This document shows, piece after piece, positions 35,358-43,634 of a stretch of 64,000 bases of DNA. The DNA is taken from the NCBI GenBank assembly GCA_036557705.1, contig DATBHB010000124.1, positions 1-64,000 of the forward strand. The letters run 5' to 3'. Both the position numbers and the translations under genes were made by a program. Every line of letters starts with the position of its first letter. The first letter of the stretch is position 1. The notes under the pieces were generated by a model that searched no databases, was not told the DNA's origin, and was given only the letters and a program-made list of their open reading frames with translations. The DNA comes from VAZQ01 sp036557705. Its GTDB lineage: Bacteria > Pseudomonadota > Alphaproteobacteria > Rhizobiales > Xanthobacteraceae.

Positions 35358-35410
35358 GGAAATACTCCATCAATTGCCGCGCTGATAGATCAGCACTGCT
35401 AATCGAAGAC

Positions 35411-35544
35411 CGTCATCCTGAGGTGCGAGCATGTAGGCGTTTGCCTACATGCGAGCCTCGAAGGATGACGGCCCGCAACACGCCGGAACCTCGTCATCCT
35501 TCGAGGCCCGCGCGCAAACGGCGCGCGGGCGCCTCAGGATGACG
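35411..35544. repeat. CGTCATCCT-family double-hairpin repeat
   Basis: It opens CGTCATCCTGAGG and returns CCTCGAAGGATGACGG. After a spacer it opens CGTCATCCTTCGAGG and returns GCGCCTCAGGATGACG. Inner arms hold GCATGTAGGC/GCCTACATGC and CGCGCG pairs. The layout is the same as in the other two families, with unrelated sequence. It lies between two minus-strand genes, 14 bases past the beta-propeller stop. Confidence 0.85.
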
Positions 35545-35557
35545 ATAGTGTGCGCCC

Positions 35558-37723
35558 TCACCTCGCCAGGGGATCCGGCCGCATCTGGAAGTGCACGACC
35601 TTTGGCGTGGTGCCCTTGCCGCCTTCGAGATGGAACGGCGTCCGGTTGCCGGTGTTCGACCACACGCCGCGACCTTTCCACCCGGCGTTGGGATCGTCGA
35701 TGCGGCCATCGAGCGCCTTGGCCCAGAAGCCCAGCGGATAAGGCACGACGAGATTGACCGTCTTGCCGTCCTTGAGTGCGATCAGCGAGTCGTTCTGATT
35801 GCCGGTCGCAAACGGGACGTCCTTGCCTAACCCGAGGGTATCGTGCTGATCGACCCAGGCGTAGTAGGGCGTTTCGCCGCTGCCGTTCTCACTCACGCCA
35901 CCGAGCTGCGGCCCGGGCAGCGGATAAAGCGTCCAGCCCTCCGGGCAATGCTTGCCAGTCGCGTTCGGTCCATTAAGCGGGCCCTTGCACTTGCGGCGGT
36001 CGAAGGCGCCGAGATGCCCGCTCGAGAGCGCCGCCCACATGACGCCCTGGCTGTCGATGTCGCCGCCGCGCGGGCTAAAGCCGGGCAACGGTACCTCATA
36101 GATTTCCGCGAGCGCAGTCGTGGACGGATTCGGGCCCGGATCGACCCGCACCACCGATCCTGGATAGCCGGTGACTGTGCCCCAGACGGTGCCGTCAACC
36201 GGGCTTGGCGCGACCGCATAGAAGCCCACCCGAATGCGCTTGTCCTTCGTCGGATCGACCGGCTGGTTGGGCTCGACGTAATCGTCACGCTTGCCATTGC
36301 CGTTGGTATCGAGAACGAAGGGAGTCCAGCCTTGCGCCTTGGCGTCGTCGCCAGTCTCTTCCAGCACCTTGGTGTTGACCCATCCAAGTACTTCGGCGCC
36401 GATGCCGCCCGAACTCGCCCACAGCGTCCGATCCGCGTCGAACCCGAACTGCACGTGATGGGTGGGGAAGCAGGTATCGACCATGGTGAACTTGCCGCTC
36501 GCCGGGTCATACATGGTGACTTCCCGGTTCGACCGCTGGAGGGGGAACGCTTTTGCCGACGGGTGATCGGATCCCTTCTTGCAGAAATCGGGATTGTTCG
36601 CCCCGCGAATTCTGGCCGCGTACCAGACCCGCCCCTTCTCGTCGAACATCAGGCTGTGGGGAATAGTCTGAGCAGTCCAAAGCGTCTCGTCCCCCCAATA
36701 GGCCGATGCGGCAAGCTCCGGGGTCGAGGCCGCCGAGGGCGTTTTTGCATCCTTGACCGGAAGTTTTACCGCGGTGGCGCTATTTTTGAGCGGATCGAGG
36801 ATCGGCACGAAGTCAGTGCTGTTCTCGGTCGCGCCGTAGATGCGGCCATTCGCGTTGATCGTCGGATTGCGCTTGTCGGTCGAAATCTCGTCGTGGAGAT
36901 AAGTCTTCGGGCCGGACCAATCCCACACCGTGATCACGACGTTGCGTTCGATGCCTTCCGGCCGGGGCGGCTTGGTCGCGGGGAGTTCGCCGGCCGCGAT
37001 GCGGTCGGTCCAGTCAGAGAGAATTCTCAAGCCCCGCTCGGTGCCGATTTTCTCAATGGTTTCCACCATGACCGTGCTCGCCTGGCCGGACTGGATGCGC
37101 CGGGTCCAGGCCTCGTAACCGGAGCTGAACTTGCCGAATGCTTCGGGAATCGTCCGTGTGGCCTTGGTGCCGATCGCATGACAATGGAAGCAACCGTCGG
37201 TCTTGAACTCGCGCAGGAACTGCGGCTGGCTTTTGATATTCTCGTTGATGCCGTTGCCGCCGTGCCCCGTGCCGGGAAACTCGCTCTTTTCGGGGAGCTT
37301 GGCCATCGAGAGCCAATAGACTGGCGGATAATATTCGGCGGCTGCAGCGGCACTCGGCGCCGGCACTGCAGTGAGATTGACGATCTTGCCGGGTACGGTC
37401 GCGACCTTGGGCGAATCAATAAGCCCATAGCCGCGCACCCAGACGGTGTAATTCGCTTTCGGGAGGTCGGGCAGGACATATCGTCCCTGATCGTCGGTAA
37501 CGACGATTTTGGCCATCCGGGTGGGAAGATCGGCAGTTTCCGCGATGACCCAAACGCCGGCTTCCGGGCCGTTCGGGCCACGCACGACACCGCCCAAATC
37601 CTTATCACCGATGGCGACCGGCGGCGGCGTTTGCTGCGCATCGGCGGGCCTCGGCAAACCGGCCGCAACCGCCACGAGGGCGCCCGCCGCCACGCTCAAA
37701 TACAATCCCGTTCTGGTCCTCAT
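35558..37723 (-). CDS. exported heme-c / beta-propeller protein with carboxypeptidase-regulatory-like domain
   Basis: A 721-residue protein with a signal peptide (to about residue 30). The order is: a carboxypeptidase-regulatory-like beta-sandwich (about 38-118: GGVVRGPNGPEAGVWV, YVLPDLPKANYTVWVRGYG); a cytochrome-c heme site CFHCH (Cys178, Cys181, His182); then a propeller of NHL or virginiamycin-B-lyase type with blades SLMFDEKGRVWYAARI, FGFDADRTLWAS, SPVDGTVWGTV and DIDSQGVMWAALSSGHLG. The ATG at 37723 follows GAGGAGC; the longer upstream frame lacks a site. It is probably a periplasmic redox enzyme or sensor. Its substrate is unknown; similar multidomain proteins are mostly uncharacterised. 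Confidence 0.78.
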   Translation of the reverse strand: MRTRTGLYLSVAAGALVAVAAGLPRPADAQQTPPPVAIGDKDLGGVVRGPNGPEAGVWVIAETADLPTRMAKIVVTDDQGRYVLPDLPKANYTVWVRGYGLIDSPKVATVPGKIVNLTAVPAPSAAAAAEYYPPVYWLSMAKLPEKSEFPGTGHGGNGINENIKSQPQFLREFKTDGCFHCHAIGTKATRTIPEAFGKFSSGYEAWTRRIQSGQASTVMVETIEKIGTERGLRILSDWTDRIAAGELPATKPPRPEGIERNVVITVWDWSGPKTYLHDEISTDKRNPTINANGRIYGATENSTDFVPILDPLKNSATAVKLPVKDAKTPSAASTPELAASAYWGDETLWTAQTIPHSLMFDEKGRVWYAARIRGANNPDFCKKGSDHPSAKAFPLQRSNREVTMYDPASGKFTMVDTCFPTHHVQFGFDADRTLWASSGGIGAEVLGWVNTKVLEETGDDAKAQGWTPFVLDTNGNGKRDDYVEPNQPVDPTKDKRIRVGFYAVAPSPVDGTVWGTVTGYPGSVVRVDPGPNPSTTALAEIYEVPLPGFSPRGGDIDSQGVMWAALSSGHLGAFDRRKCKGPLNGPNATGKHCPEGWTLYPLPGPQLGGVSENGSGETPYYAWVDQHDTLGLGKDVPFATGNQNDSLIALKDGKTVNLVVPYPLGFWAKALDGRIDDPNAGWKGRGVWSNTGNRTPFHLEGGKGTTPKVVHFQMRPDPLAR

Positions 37724-37957
37724 ATTTTGCTCCTCAGCGTTTCCTCCCGGACGCGCCGCGCCCAGTGTGTTCGCAATTACACTGATAGCATGGGCCAAAG
37801 CTCCTGGCGACCCGCCCACGGTCGGGACGCGCGCCCCTTGGCTTACCGGCATCTCCCCTTCTCGACCCTTTCTCTGAGGGTCCCGACAAAGTAACCTGAG
37901 TTCTTAAACCCTGATCACGTGCGGTAAGGCTGACGCACGACGAACCCGGGAGGAAAC

Positions 37958-38827
37958 ATGAGCAATCAGCTTCGCCTAACTCGCCTGAACCTCGCCGTTA
38001 TCGCGGCCAGCTTCGGTTTAATGACGGCAGGCCAAGCCGTCGAACTCGATTCCAAGGCCGTCATCTTCAAAACACCCGATCAGTTCAAGTGGCGCGATCC
38101 GAGCGACAAGGCCCCGACCAACCAGACGATTCTGCTCGGCGATCCGAGCAAGCAGGGTCTGCACATCGTCATCAACAAGTTCAAGCCGAATCGCTTCGGC
38201 AACCCCCACTATCATCCGCACGACCGCTACATCATGGTCATCGACGGCGCACCCTGGAGAGGCACCGGCCCGGTGGTCGATTGGTCCCACGCCACGCGCG
38301 TTCCCAAAGGAACGTTCATGATCGATTACGCCGGGAAGGTGCACTGGGACGGTACGAAGGAGGAAAGCGGCGCTTATCTGATCGCCGCTATCGGCCCGGA
38401 GTCGCAGACTCCGATTACTCCAAGCAGCGGACCCTGGAACGGGGGAGATCCATCGGCGGTCACTTTTAAATTCCCCGATCAGATCGAATGGAAGGACAAT
38501 GGCGGCAACCGGACCGCGGACCTGTTCGGCGATCCGGCGAAGCCCGGCTTCTATGTCCAGATGCTCACTTGGAAAAAGGGCAACAATTTCAGTCGGCCGC
38601 ATTTCCATCCGAACGATCGGTTCATCACGGTTTTATCGGGGACCTGGTGGGTTGGAACCGGCAACAAATTCGATCCGGCAAACCTTACCGTGCCAATGCC
38701 GGAAGGCAGCTTTGTCACGCATTTCGCCAGGGGCGTGCACTGGGACGGCGCCAAAGACGAAGACACGACCTTGCTGATCATGGGCGACGGTCCCGCGACG
38801 GGTACCCGAGCGGAAGAAGCGAAGTAA
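37958..38827 (+). CDS. exported double-cupin protein
   Basis: A 289-residue protein with a signal peptide (to about residue 28, AGQAVE). Two related halves repeat: the first has FKTPDQFKWRDP, then NPHYHPHDRYIMVIDG, then GTFMIDYAGKVHWDGTKEE; the second has FKFPDQIEWKDN, then RPHFHPNDRFITVLSG, then GSFVTHFARGVHWDGAKDE. Each half holds H-x-H-x3-R and a later HWDG His, so both could bind metal. GGGAGG precedes the ATG. It diverges from the propeller gene and begins the plus-strand series that ends with the sulfurtransferase. The reaction is unknown. Confidence 0.82.
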   Translation: MSNQLRLTRLNLAVIAASFGLMTAGQAVELDSKAVIFKTPDQFKWRDPSDKAPTNQTILLGDPSKQGLHIVINKFKPNRFGNPHYHPHDRYIMVIDGAPWRGTGPVVDWSHATRVPKGTFMIDYAGKVHWDGTKEESGAYLIAAIGPESQTPITPSSGPWNGGDPSAVTFKFPDQIEWKDNGGNRTADLFGDPAKPGFYVQMLTWKKGNNFSRPHFHPNDRFITVLSGTWWVGTGNKFDPANLTVPMPEGSFVTHFARGVHWDGAKDEDTTLLIMGDGPATGTRAEEAK

Positions 38828-38860
38828 CTGAGCTGTTTTCCGGCCGAAGAGGCCGGGAGA

Positions 38861-38920
38861 GCGCCTCAGGATGACGCCTTCGAGAGCCCTTCAATGGCTG
38901 CACGCTCGCGCCTCAGGATG
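38861..38920. repeat. CGTCATCCT-family repeat, partial
   Basis: Two direct GCGCCTCAGGATGA units at 38861 and 38907 with a degenerate middle (GCCTTCGAGAGCCC). This looks like a decayed piece of the element seen whole at 35411. The second unit's AGGA serves as the Shine-Dalgarno of the Rieske gene. Confidence 0.65.
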
Positions 38921-38926
38921 AGCCCG

Positions 38927-39292
38927 ATGCCGGAAATATTCGTCGAAAAGGTCGCAGATTTCGCTGACGGCGATCGCCGCATGGTTTTTCATGACGGGGT
39001 GGAAATCGGTGTGTTCCACTGGCAGGGACGGTTCTATGCCTACCAGAACCTCTGTCTGCATCAGGGCGGCCCCTGTTGCGAGGGTGTGATCATGCACAAG
39101 GTCGAAGACGTCCTTGCTCCGGACAAGACCTGGCTCGGCCAGGCCTTCTCGGAGGAGGCACATTTCGTGTGCCCTTGGCACGGCTATGAGTACGACATCA
39201 GGACTGGAGAATGCGCCGGAAACCGCAAGCTGCGGCTCAAATCCTACGAGGTGGTGCAACGCGGAGAGGACGTGTACGTGGTGACGCAATGA
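38927..39292 (+). CDS. Rieske [2Fe-2S] ferredoxin-like protein
   Basis: A 121-residue soluble protein. The Rieske ligands are Cys43-x-His45 in NLCLHQGGPC and Cys82-x2-His85 in VCPWHGYEYD; the 36-residue spacing between the pairs is longer than the usual 16-20. The strand GVFHWQGRFYAYQN and the end LKSYEVVQRGEDVYVV fit the fold. Starts at 38918 and 38927 are both possible; I favour 38927 because the repeat-derived AGGA is then 8 bases upstream. It probably passes electrons to an enzyme encoded nearby, but no oxygenase large subunit is present. Confidence 0.85.
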   Translation: MPEIFVEKVADFADGDRRMVFHDGVEIGVFHWQGRFYAYQNLCLHQGGPCCEGVIMHKVEDVLAPDKTWLGQAFSEEAHFVCPWHGYEYDIRTGECAGNRKLRLKSYEVVQRGEDVYVVTQ

Positions 39293-39294
39293 CG

Positions 39295-39437
39295 TAGCCC
39301 GGATTGGAGCTTGCGCATCGACGTGCTTACGAGCCCTTCGCGCGTTATGGCGCAAGCTCCAATCCGGGTTGCGAGCGCTCCGACTCGGCTCCCGGATTGC
39401 ACTCGCCCCTTAGGGGGCGAGCTACAATCCGGGCTAC
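39295..39437. repeat. TAGCCCGGATT-family double-hairpin repeat
   Basis: Arm A pairs CCCGGATTGGAGCTTGCGC with GCGCAAGCTCCAATCCGGG (19 of 19). Arm B pairs CCCGGATTG and CTCGCCCC with GGGGCGAG and CAATCCGGG. Outer ends are TAGCCCGGATT and AATCCGGGCTA. It begins 3 bases after the Rieske stop, inside a series of same-strand genes, so it may set a transcript boundary or stabilise the upstream mRNA end. Confidence 0.9.
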
Positions 39438-39459
39438 AAGTCCCCGAAGGAACGACGCA

Positions 39460-40677
39460 ATGGACCTGCAATCGCAAGACTTCCGGCGGATGGCCGTCGA
39501 AGAGTTCGACACCACCAAGCTGCTCGCACATGCGTCGAAGCAGGCCCGTGACCGGGGCTACGATCGATTCCCGATCGTGGACGTCGACTCGCACCACTAC
39601 GAGAACGAGTCGATGCTCGAAATCCTCGAATATCTCGACGATCCGGTGCTCAAGCAGCTGGCGCTTGCGGGCGCCAAGCCCAACGCCAAGAACGCCCGCA
39701 TCCTCAACACCATGGTCGGATACCAGGACATGGGCGGCCGCATTCCGCGTTACGGCCTGCGCAGCCTGGAAAAAGCGCCGCCCGGCAAGGACCAGCGCGA
39801 TGTCGCGCTGACCAAGCGCTGGATGGACGCCGTCGGCGTTGACCTCGCCGTCCTGTTTCCGACGCCGATGCTGGCATTGGGTGTACACCCGCAGGTGGAA
39901 GTCGAGATCGCGCTCTCGCGCGCCTATAACCGATGGCTGTGCGAGCGTGTGCTTGCCCACGAGCCGAGGCTCGTATCGATGCTTTATCTGCCGTTCAACG
40001 ATCCCGACGCGACATATAAGTTTGTCAAGGAGTTCGGGCAATGCAAAGGCGTTGTCGGATTCCTCATCACCTCGACGCGCTATCGGCCGGTACACGCCAA
40101 TCAATATATGAAGACCTACGCACTCCTCGAAGAAATGGGCCTGCCGATCGCCTTCCACGGCTCATACCACTGGCATGACCAGGCGCAGGGCATGCTCAAT
40201 CGTTTCATCTCGGTGCATGCACTGGGATTCGTCTGGTACAACATGTGCCATCTCGCCAACTGGATCATCAACGGCCTGCCGGAACGTTTTCCGAAGCTCA
40301 AGGTAATGTGGCTCGAAAGCGGACTCGCCTGGATTCCGTTCATGATGCAGCGGTTCGACAATGAGTACATGATGCGCACTTCCGAGGCCCCTGCCCTCAA
40401 GAGGCTGCCGAGCGAATACATGCGCGACATGTATTTTGCCTCGCAGCCGATGGAGATCACCGATCTCGGCCTCCTTGAGCAGACGTTTCGGGTCATCAAC
40501 GCCGAGACCCAGCTTGTCTATTCGTCGGATTACCCGCACTGGGATTTTGACCTGCCGTCGACGATCTACGATCTGCCGTTTCTGAGCGAGACGGCCAAGC
40601 AAAAGATCCTGGGCGGCAATGCCATCCGCCTGTTCAATCTCAAGCTCGGCGCCCAGAAATTGGCGCGCGTTGCCTGA
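39460..40677 (+). CDS. amidohydrolase family protein (amidohydrolase_2, decarboxylase-like)
   Basis: A 405-residue cytosolic TIM-barrel enzyme. The first strand reads FPIVDVDSHHYENESM, an altered H-x-H site. Later motifs include AVLFPTPMLALGV, IAFHGSYHWHD (candidate metal His), LKVMWLESGLAWIPFMMQRFDNEY and the C-terminal YSSDYPHWDFDLP (Asp ligand). This group covers ACMSD-type decarboxylases and hydrolases of aromatic or heterocyclic acids. The start at 39460 follows GAAGGA; the upstream open frame lies in a repeat. The receptor gene starts 13 bases downstream. The substrate is unknown. Confidence 0.85.
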   Translation: MDLQSQDFRRMAVEEFDTTKLLAHASKQARDRGYDRFPIVDVDSHHYENESMLEILEYLDDPVLKQLALAGAKPNAKNARILNTMVGYQDMGGRIPRYGLRSLEKAPPGKDQRDVALTKRWMDAVGVDLAVLFPTPMLALGVHPQVEVEIALSRAYNRWLCERVLAHEPRLVSMLYLPFNDPDATYKFVKEFGQCKGVVGFLITSTRYRPVHANQYMKTYALLEEMGLPIAFHGSYHWHDQAQGMLNRFISVHALGFVWYNMCHLANWIINGLPERFPKLKVMWLESGLAWIPFMMQRFDNEYMMRTSEAPALKRLPSEYMRDMYFASQPMEITDLGLLEQTFRVINAETQLVYSSDYPHWDFDLPSTIYDLPFLSETAKQKILGGNAIRLFNLKLGAQKLARVA

Positions 40678-40690
40678 CGGAAGCGAGCCC

Positions 40691-41710
40691 ATGCACCGGT
40701 CTACCCCATTGATATTTGCCTGCATTGTCGCGCTCGCACCGATCGCGACGGTCTCCGCCCAGCCCACGGCCGAGTTCTACAAGGGCAGAAGCATCGACGT
40801 TTACATCGGGACCAGCGTCGGCGGCGGCTATGACGCCTATGCCCGCATGCTGTCGCGGCACATGGGCCGGCATCTCCCGGGGAATCCGGTTCTGGTACCG
40901 AAAACCATGGAAGGCGGCGGCGGCCTGCGGCTCGCCAACTTTCTCTTCAACGCGGCGCCCAAGGACGGCTCGGCCTTCGCGACCTTCAATCGCGGGATCG
41001 GGTTTGATCCGCTGCTCGGCAACAAGGGCGCCCAGTTCGATGCCACCAAATTCAACTGGATCGGCAGCGCCAACGACGAGGTGAGCGTCTGCGTGGCCTG
41101 GCACGCAAGCGGAATGACCCGATACGAGGACTTGTTCACGCGAGAGCTCGTCGTCGGCGCAAGCGGGCCGGCCGCCGATACCTACCAGTTTCCGAAGATC
41201 GCCAACAGCGTTCTCCATACGAAGTTCAAGATCATCACCGGCTACCCCGGCGGAAACGATATTGACCTCGCCATGGAGCGTGGTGAAGTCCAGGGCCGCT
41301 GCGGCTGGTCCTGGACCAGCGTCAAGGCAACCCATCGGTCCTGGCTCGATCAGAAGAAGATCGACCTCCTGTTCCAGATCGGACTTTCCAAGCATCCCGA
41401 CCTGCCGAGCGTTCCGCTCATCATGGATCTGGCAAGATCCGACGAGGAGCGCGCGATCTTCAAGGTGGTTTTCGGTCGGCAGGTGATGGCCTGGCCATTT
41501 GTCGCGCCGCCCGGAGTGCCGGAGCAGCGAGTCGATCTGCTTCGCAAGGCGTTTATGGATACGATGAGGGATAAGGAGTTCCTGACAGAGGCCGGTAAGG
41601 CTGGGTTGGAGGTGAGACCGGTTTCCGGATCGAACGTCCAGAAGCTTGTTGCCGAAATCTACGACACGCCGGCGGCGATCGTGCAAAGAACCATCCAGCT
41701 GCTGCAGTGA
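40691..41710 (+). CDS. TctC/Bug-family solute-binding protein (copy 1)
   Basis: A 339-residue periplasmic protein with a signal peptide (MHRSTPLIFACIVALAPIATVSA). The family core is clear: FYKGRSIDVYIGTSVGGGYDAYARMLSRHMGRHLPGNP, then KTMEGGGGLRLANFLFNAAPKDGSAFATF, and VAPPGVPEQRVDLLRKAFMDTM near the end. Bug proteins bind carboxylates or aromatic acids for TctAB-type carriers or sensing. No TctA/TctB membrane genes are present. It overlaps or abuts the PLP enzyme gene, indicating a shared transcript and perhaps a shared substrate. A second member lies at 60438. Confidence 0.88.
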   Translation: MHRSTPLIFACIVALAPIATVSAQPTAEFYKGRSIDVYIGTSVGGGYDAYARMLSRHMGRHLPGNPVLVPKTMEGGGGLRLANFLFNAAPKDGSAFATFNRGIGFDPLLGNKGAQFDATKFNWIGSANDEVSVCVAWHASGMTRYEDLFTRELVVGASGPAADTYQFPKIANSVLHTKFKIITGYPGGNDIDLAMERGEVQGRCGWSWTSVKATHRSWLDQKKIDLLFQIGLSKHPDLPSVPLIMDLARSDEERAIFKVVFGRQVMAWPFVAPPGVPEQRVDLLRKAFMDTMRDKEFLTEAGKAGLEVRPVSGSNVQKLVAEIYDTPAAIVQRTIQLLQ

Positions 41711-41715
41711 AGTCG

Positions 41716-42756
41716 ATGTCAGTCAGGAACGGCGTCATCGAGGCCATCGGCAACACGCCGCTGATCGCGCTCAATCGCGCATCCGCAGCGACCGGCTGCA
41801 CGATCCTGGGCAAAGCCGAGTTCATGAATCCCGGCGAGTCGGTCAAAGATCGCGCCGCGCGCCAAATGATCCTCGGAGCCGAGCACCGCGGCGAGATCAG
41901 GCCGGGCGGACTCGTCGTCGAGGCAACCGCCGGCAATACCGGCATCGGACTTGCGCTTGTCGCCAATGCCCGCGGCTATCGAACGCTGATCGTCATCCCC
42001 GAGACGCAGAGCCAGGAAAAGAAGGATACTCTTCGCCTGTTCGGGGCTGAGTTGGTAGAAGTGCCGGCGGTACCCTACGGGAACCCCAACAATTATCAGC
42101 ACATCGGCCGCCGGCTTGCCAATCAGCTCCGCAAGAACGAGTCCAACGGCGTCCTCTTCGCCGACCAATGGAATAATCTGGATAATCGCAGGGCACACTA
42201 CCTCTCCACCGGCCCGGAAATCTGGGAGCAGACGGGCGGCAAGATCGACGCATTCATTTGTGCGATCGGCACCGGTGGAACGCTCGCCGGAGTGTCGAGC
42301 TATCTGCGCACCAGGAAGAAGGACGTCGTGATCGGGGTTGCCGATCCGCAGGGCGCAGCCATGTACGATCTGTTCGCCCACGGAGACGCGAAGGCTTCCG
42401 ACGGCAACTCGATTACCGAGGGAATAGGGCTTGGACGCGTAACGCCGATCATTGCGGACCTCAAGGTCGAGAAACCCTATCTGATCTCCGATGAGGAAGC
42501 GGTGCCGATCATCTTCGATCTGCTGGAGCATGAGGGGCTGTGCCTGGGCGGCTCGACCGGGATCAATGTGGCGGGCGCGATCCGCCTCGCCAAGGACATG
42601 GGCCCCGGCCACACCATCGTGACGATCCTCGCGGATTACGGCAGCCGCTATCAGTCGAAGCTGTTCAATCCCGAATTTCTGCGCTCGAAAAATCTGCCGG
42701 TGCCGCAATGGCTCACGCGACAATCGAGCGTCAAAGTGCCGTACGAGAAATCCTGA
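41716..42756 (+). CDS. cysteine-synthase-like PLP enzyme (fold type II)
   Basis: About 346 residues. The PLP Lys is Lys44 in NPGESVKDRAA; the substrate loop is EATAGNTGIGLA; the phosphate loop is GTGGTLAG; GGSTGINVAGA lies near the C-terminus. This is the beta-family that makes or breaks cysteine and related beta-substituted alanines. A GTG at 41707 overlapping the receptor stop (GTGA) is an alternative start. A NPNNYQHIGRRLANQL insertion is seen in the middle. The stop overlaps the sulfurtransferase start by one base (TGATG). The pairing with a sulfurtransferase suggests cysteine or thio-adduct turnover rather than housekeeping synthesis, but this is an inference. Confidence 0.88.
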   Translation: MSVRNGVIEAIGNTPLIALNRASAATGCTILGKAEFMNPGESVKDRAARQMILGAEHRGEIRPGGLVVEATAGNTGIGLALVANARGYRTLIVIPETQSQEKKDTLRLFGAELVEVPAVPYGNPNNYQHIGRRLANQLRKNESNGVLFADQWNNLDNRRAHYLSTGPEIWEQTGGKIDAFICAIGTGGTLAGVSSYLRTRKKDVVIGVADPQGAAMYDLFAHGDAKASDGNSITEGIGLGRVTPIIADLKVEKPYLISDEEAVPIIFDLLEHEGLCLGGSTGINVAGAIRLAKDMGPGHTIVTILADYGSRYQSKLFNPEFLRSKNLPVPQWLTRQSSVKVPYEKS

Positions 42757-43610
42757 TGGGTAAGCCCGCAAGCCGCTGGATCGTCACCACCGATTGGCTC
42801 GCTGCCCGGATTGGCGATGTGGACCTGGTCCCGGTGGACGCTTCATTTTACCTGCCGACTCACGAGCGCGATGCTGCGGCCGAATTTGCCGCCGGCCATA
42901 TTCCCGGCGCCGTGCGATTCGATCTCGATGCGATTTCCGATCATGCCAATCCGCTGCCGCACATGCTGCCCACGGCGGGGCAGTTTGCGCGCGATGTCGG
43001 CGCTCTCGGTATCAGCGAGACGCACGCGATCGTTGTCTATGACGGCCTGGGCATGTTTTCCTCGCCGCGGGTCTGGTGGACATTTCGGCTGTTCGGCGCC
43101 GAGAACGTTTTCATCCTCGAAGGCGGCTTTCCGAAATGGAAGTCGGAGGGCCGGCCTGTTGAAACTGGCGCGGGAAGGCGCGTGCCGCAAACCTTTCACG
43201 CGACCACACCAGCCGACTTGGTAGCATCGCTCAACAACGTGAAGGCGGCGCTCGAAGCCGAAACGGCACAGGTCGTGGATGCACGGCCCGCCGACCGGTT
43301 CCGCGGCGACGCGCCGGAGCCACGGCCGGGGGTACGCGCCGGGCATATCCCGGGTTCGAAGAACGTGCCCTCGACGGCGCTGGTCGAGGGCGGATCGCTG
43401 CTCCCGCCCGATCGGCTGAGACAGGCGTTCGCGGCAGCCGGCGTCAATATCGACCGGCCGATAATCGCAAGCTGCGGCTCCGGGGTCTCCGCGGCGATTA
43501 TTTGGCTTGCCCTTGACGCGCTTGGCCGCCCACCCAGGGCGCTCTACGACGGATCATGGGCCGAGTGGGGGTCACGCGAGGATCTGCCGGCGGCCACAGG
43601 CAATCTATGA
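42756..43610 (+). CDS. sseA: 3-mercaptopyruvate sulfurtransferase (two-domain rhodanese)
   Basis: A 284-residue cytosolic enzyme that transfers sulfur from 3-mercaptopyruvate (or thiosulfate) to an acceptor. Two rhodanese domains: an inactive N-terminal one (AGHIPGAVRFDLDAISD, YDGLGMFSSPRVWWTF, LEGGFPKW) and a catalytic C-terminal one (VVDARPADRF, RAGHIPGSKNVP, ASCGSGVSAAI with Cys240). CGSGVS is the mercaptopyruvate-type loop, as opposed to the CRKG loop of thiosulfate enzymes. Its ATG overlaps the PLP gene stop by one base. It ends 24 bases from the convergent AsmA-like gene. Confidence 0.9.
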   Translation: MGKPASRWIVTTDWLAARIGDVDLVPVDASFYLPTHERDAAAEFAAGHIPGAVRFDLDAISDHANPLPHMLPTAGQFARDVGALGISETHAIVVYDGLGMFSSPRVWWTFRLFGAENVFILEGGFPKWKSEGRPVETGAGRRVPQTFHATTPADLVASLNNVKAALEAETAQVVDARPADRFRGDAPEPRPGVRAGHIPGSKNVPSTALVEGGSLLPPDRLRQAFAAAGVNIDRPIIASCGSGVSAAIIWLALDALGRPPRALYDGSWAEWGSREDLPAATGNL

Positions 43611-43634
43611 CCTTCGTCCTCGCTCCTTCTTCTA

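Noticed and set aside
35843..37894. 683-residue open frame on the plus strand opposite the heme/propeller gene
   Set aside because: It mirrors the minus-strand gene almost exactly, has no signal peptide, domain or ribosome site, and its Arg/Ala/Gly-rich translation is what high-GC codon bias gives on the opposite strand.
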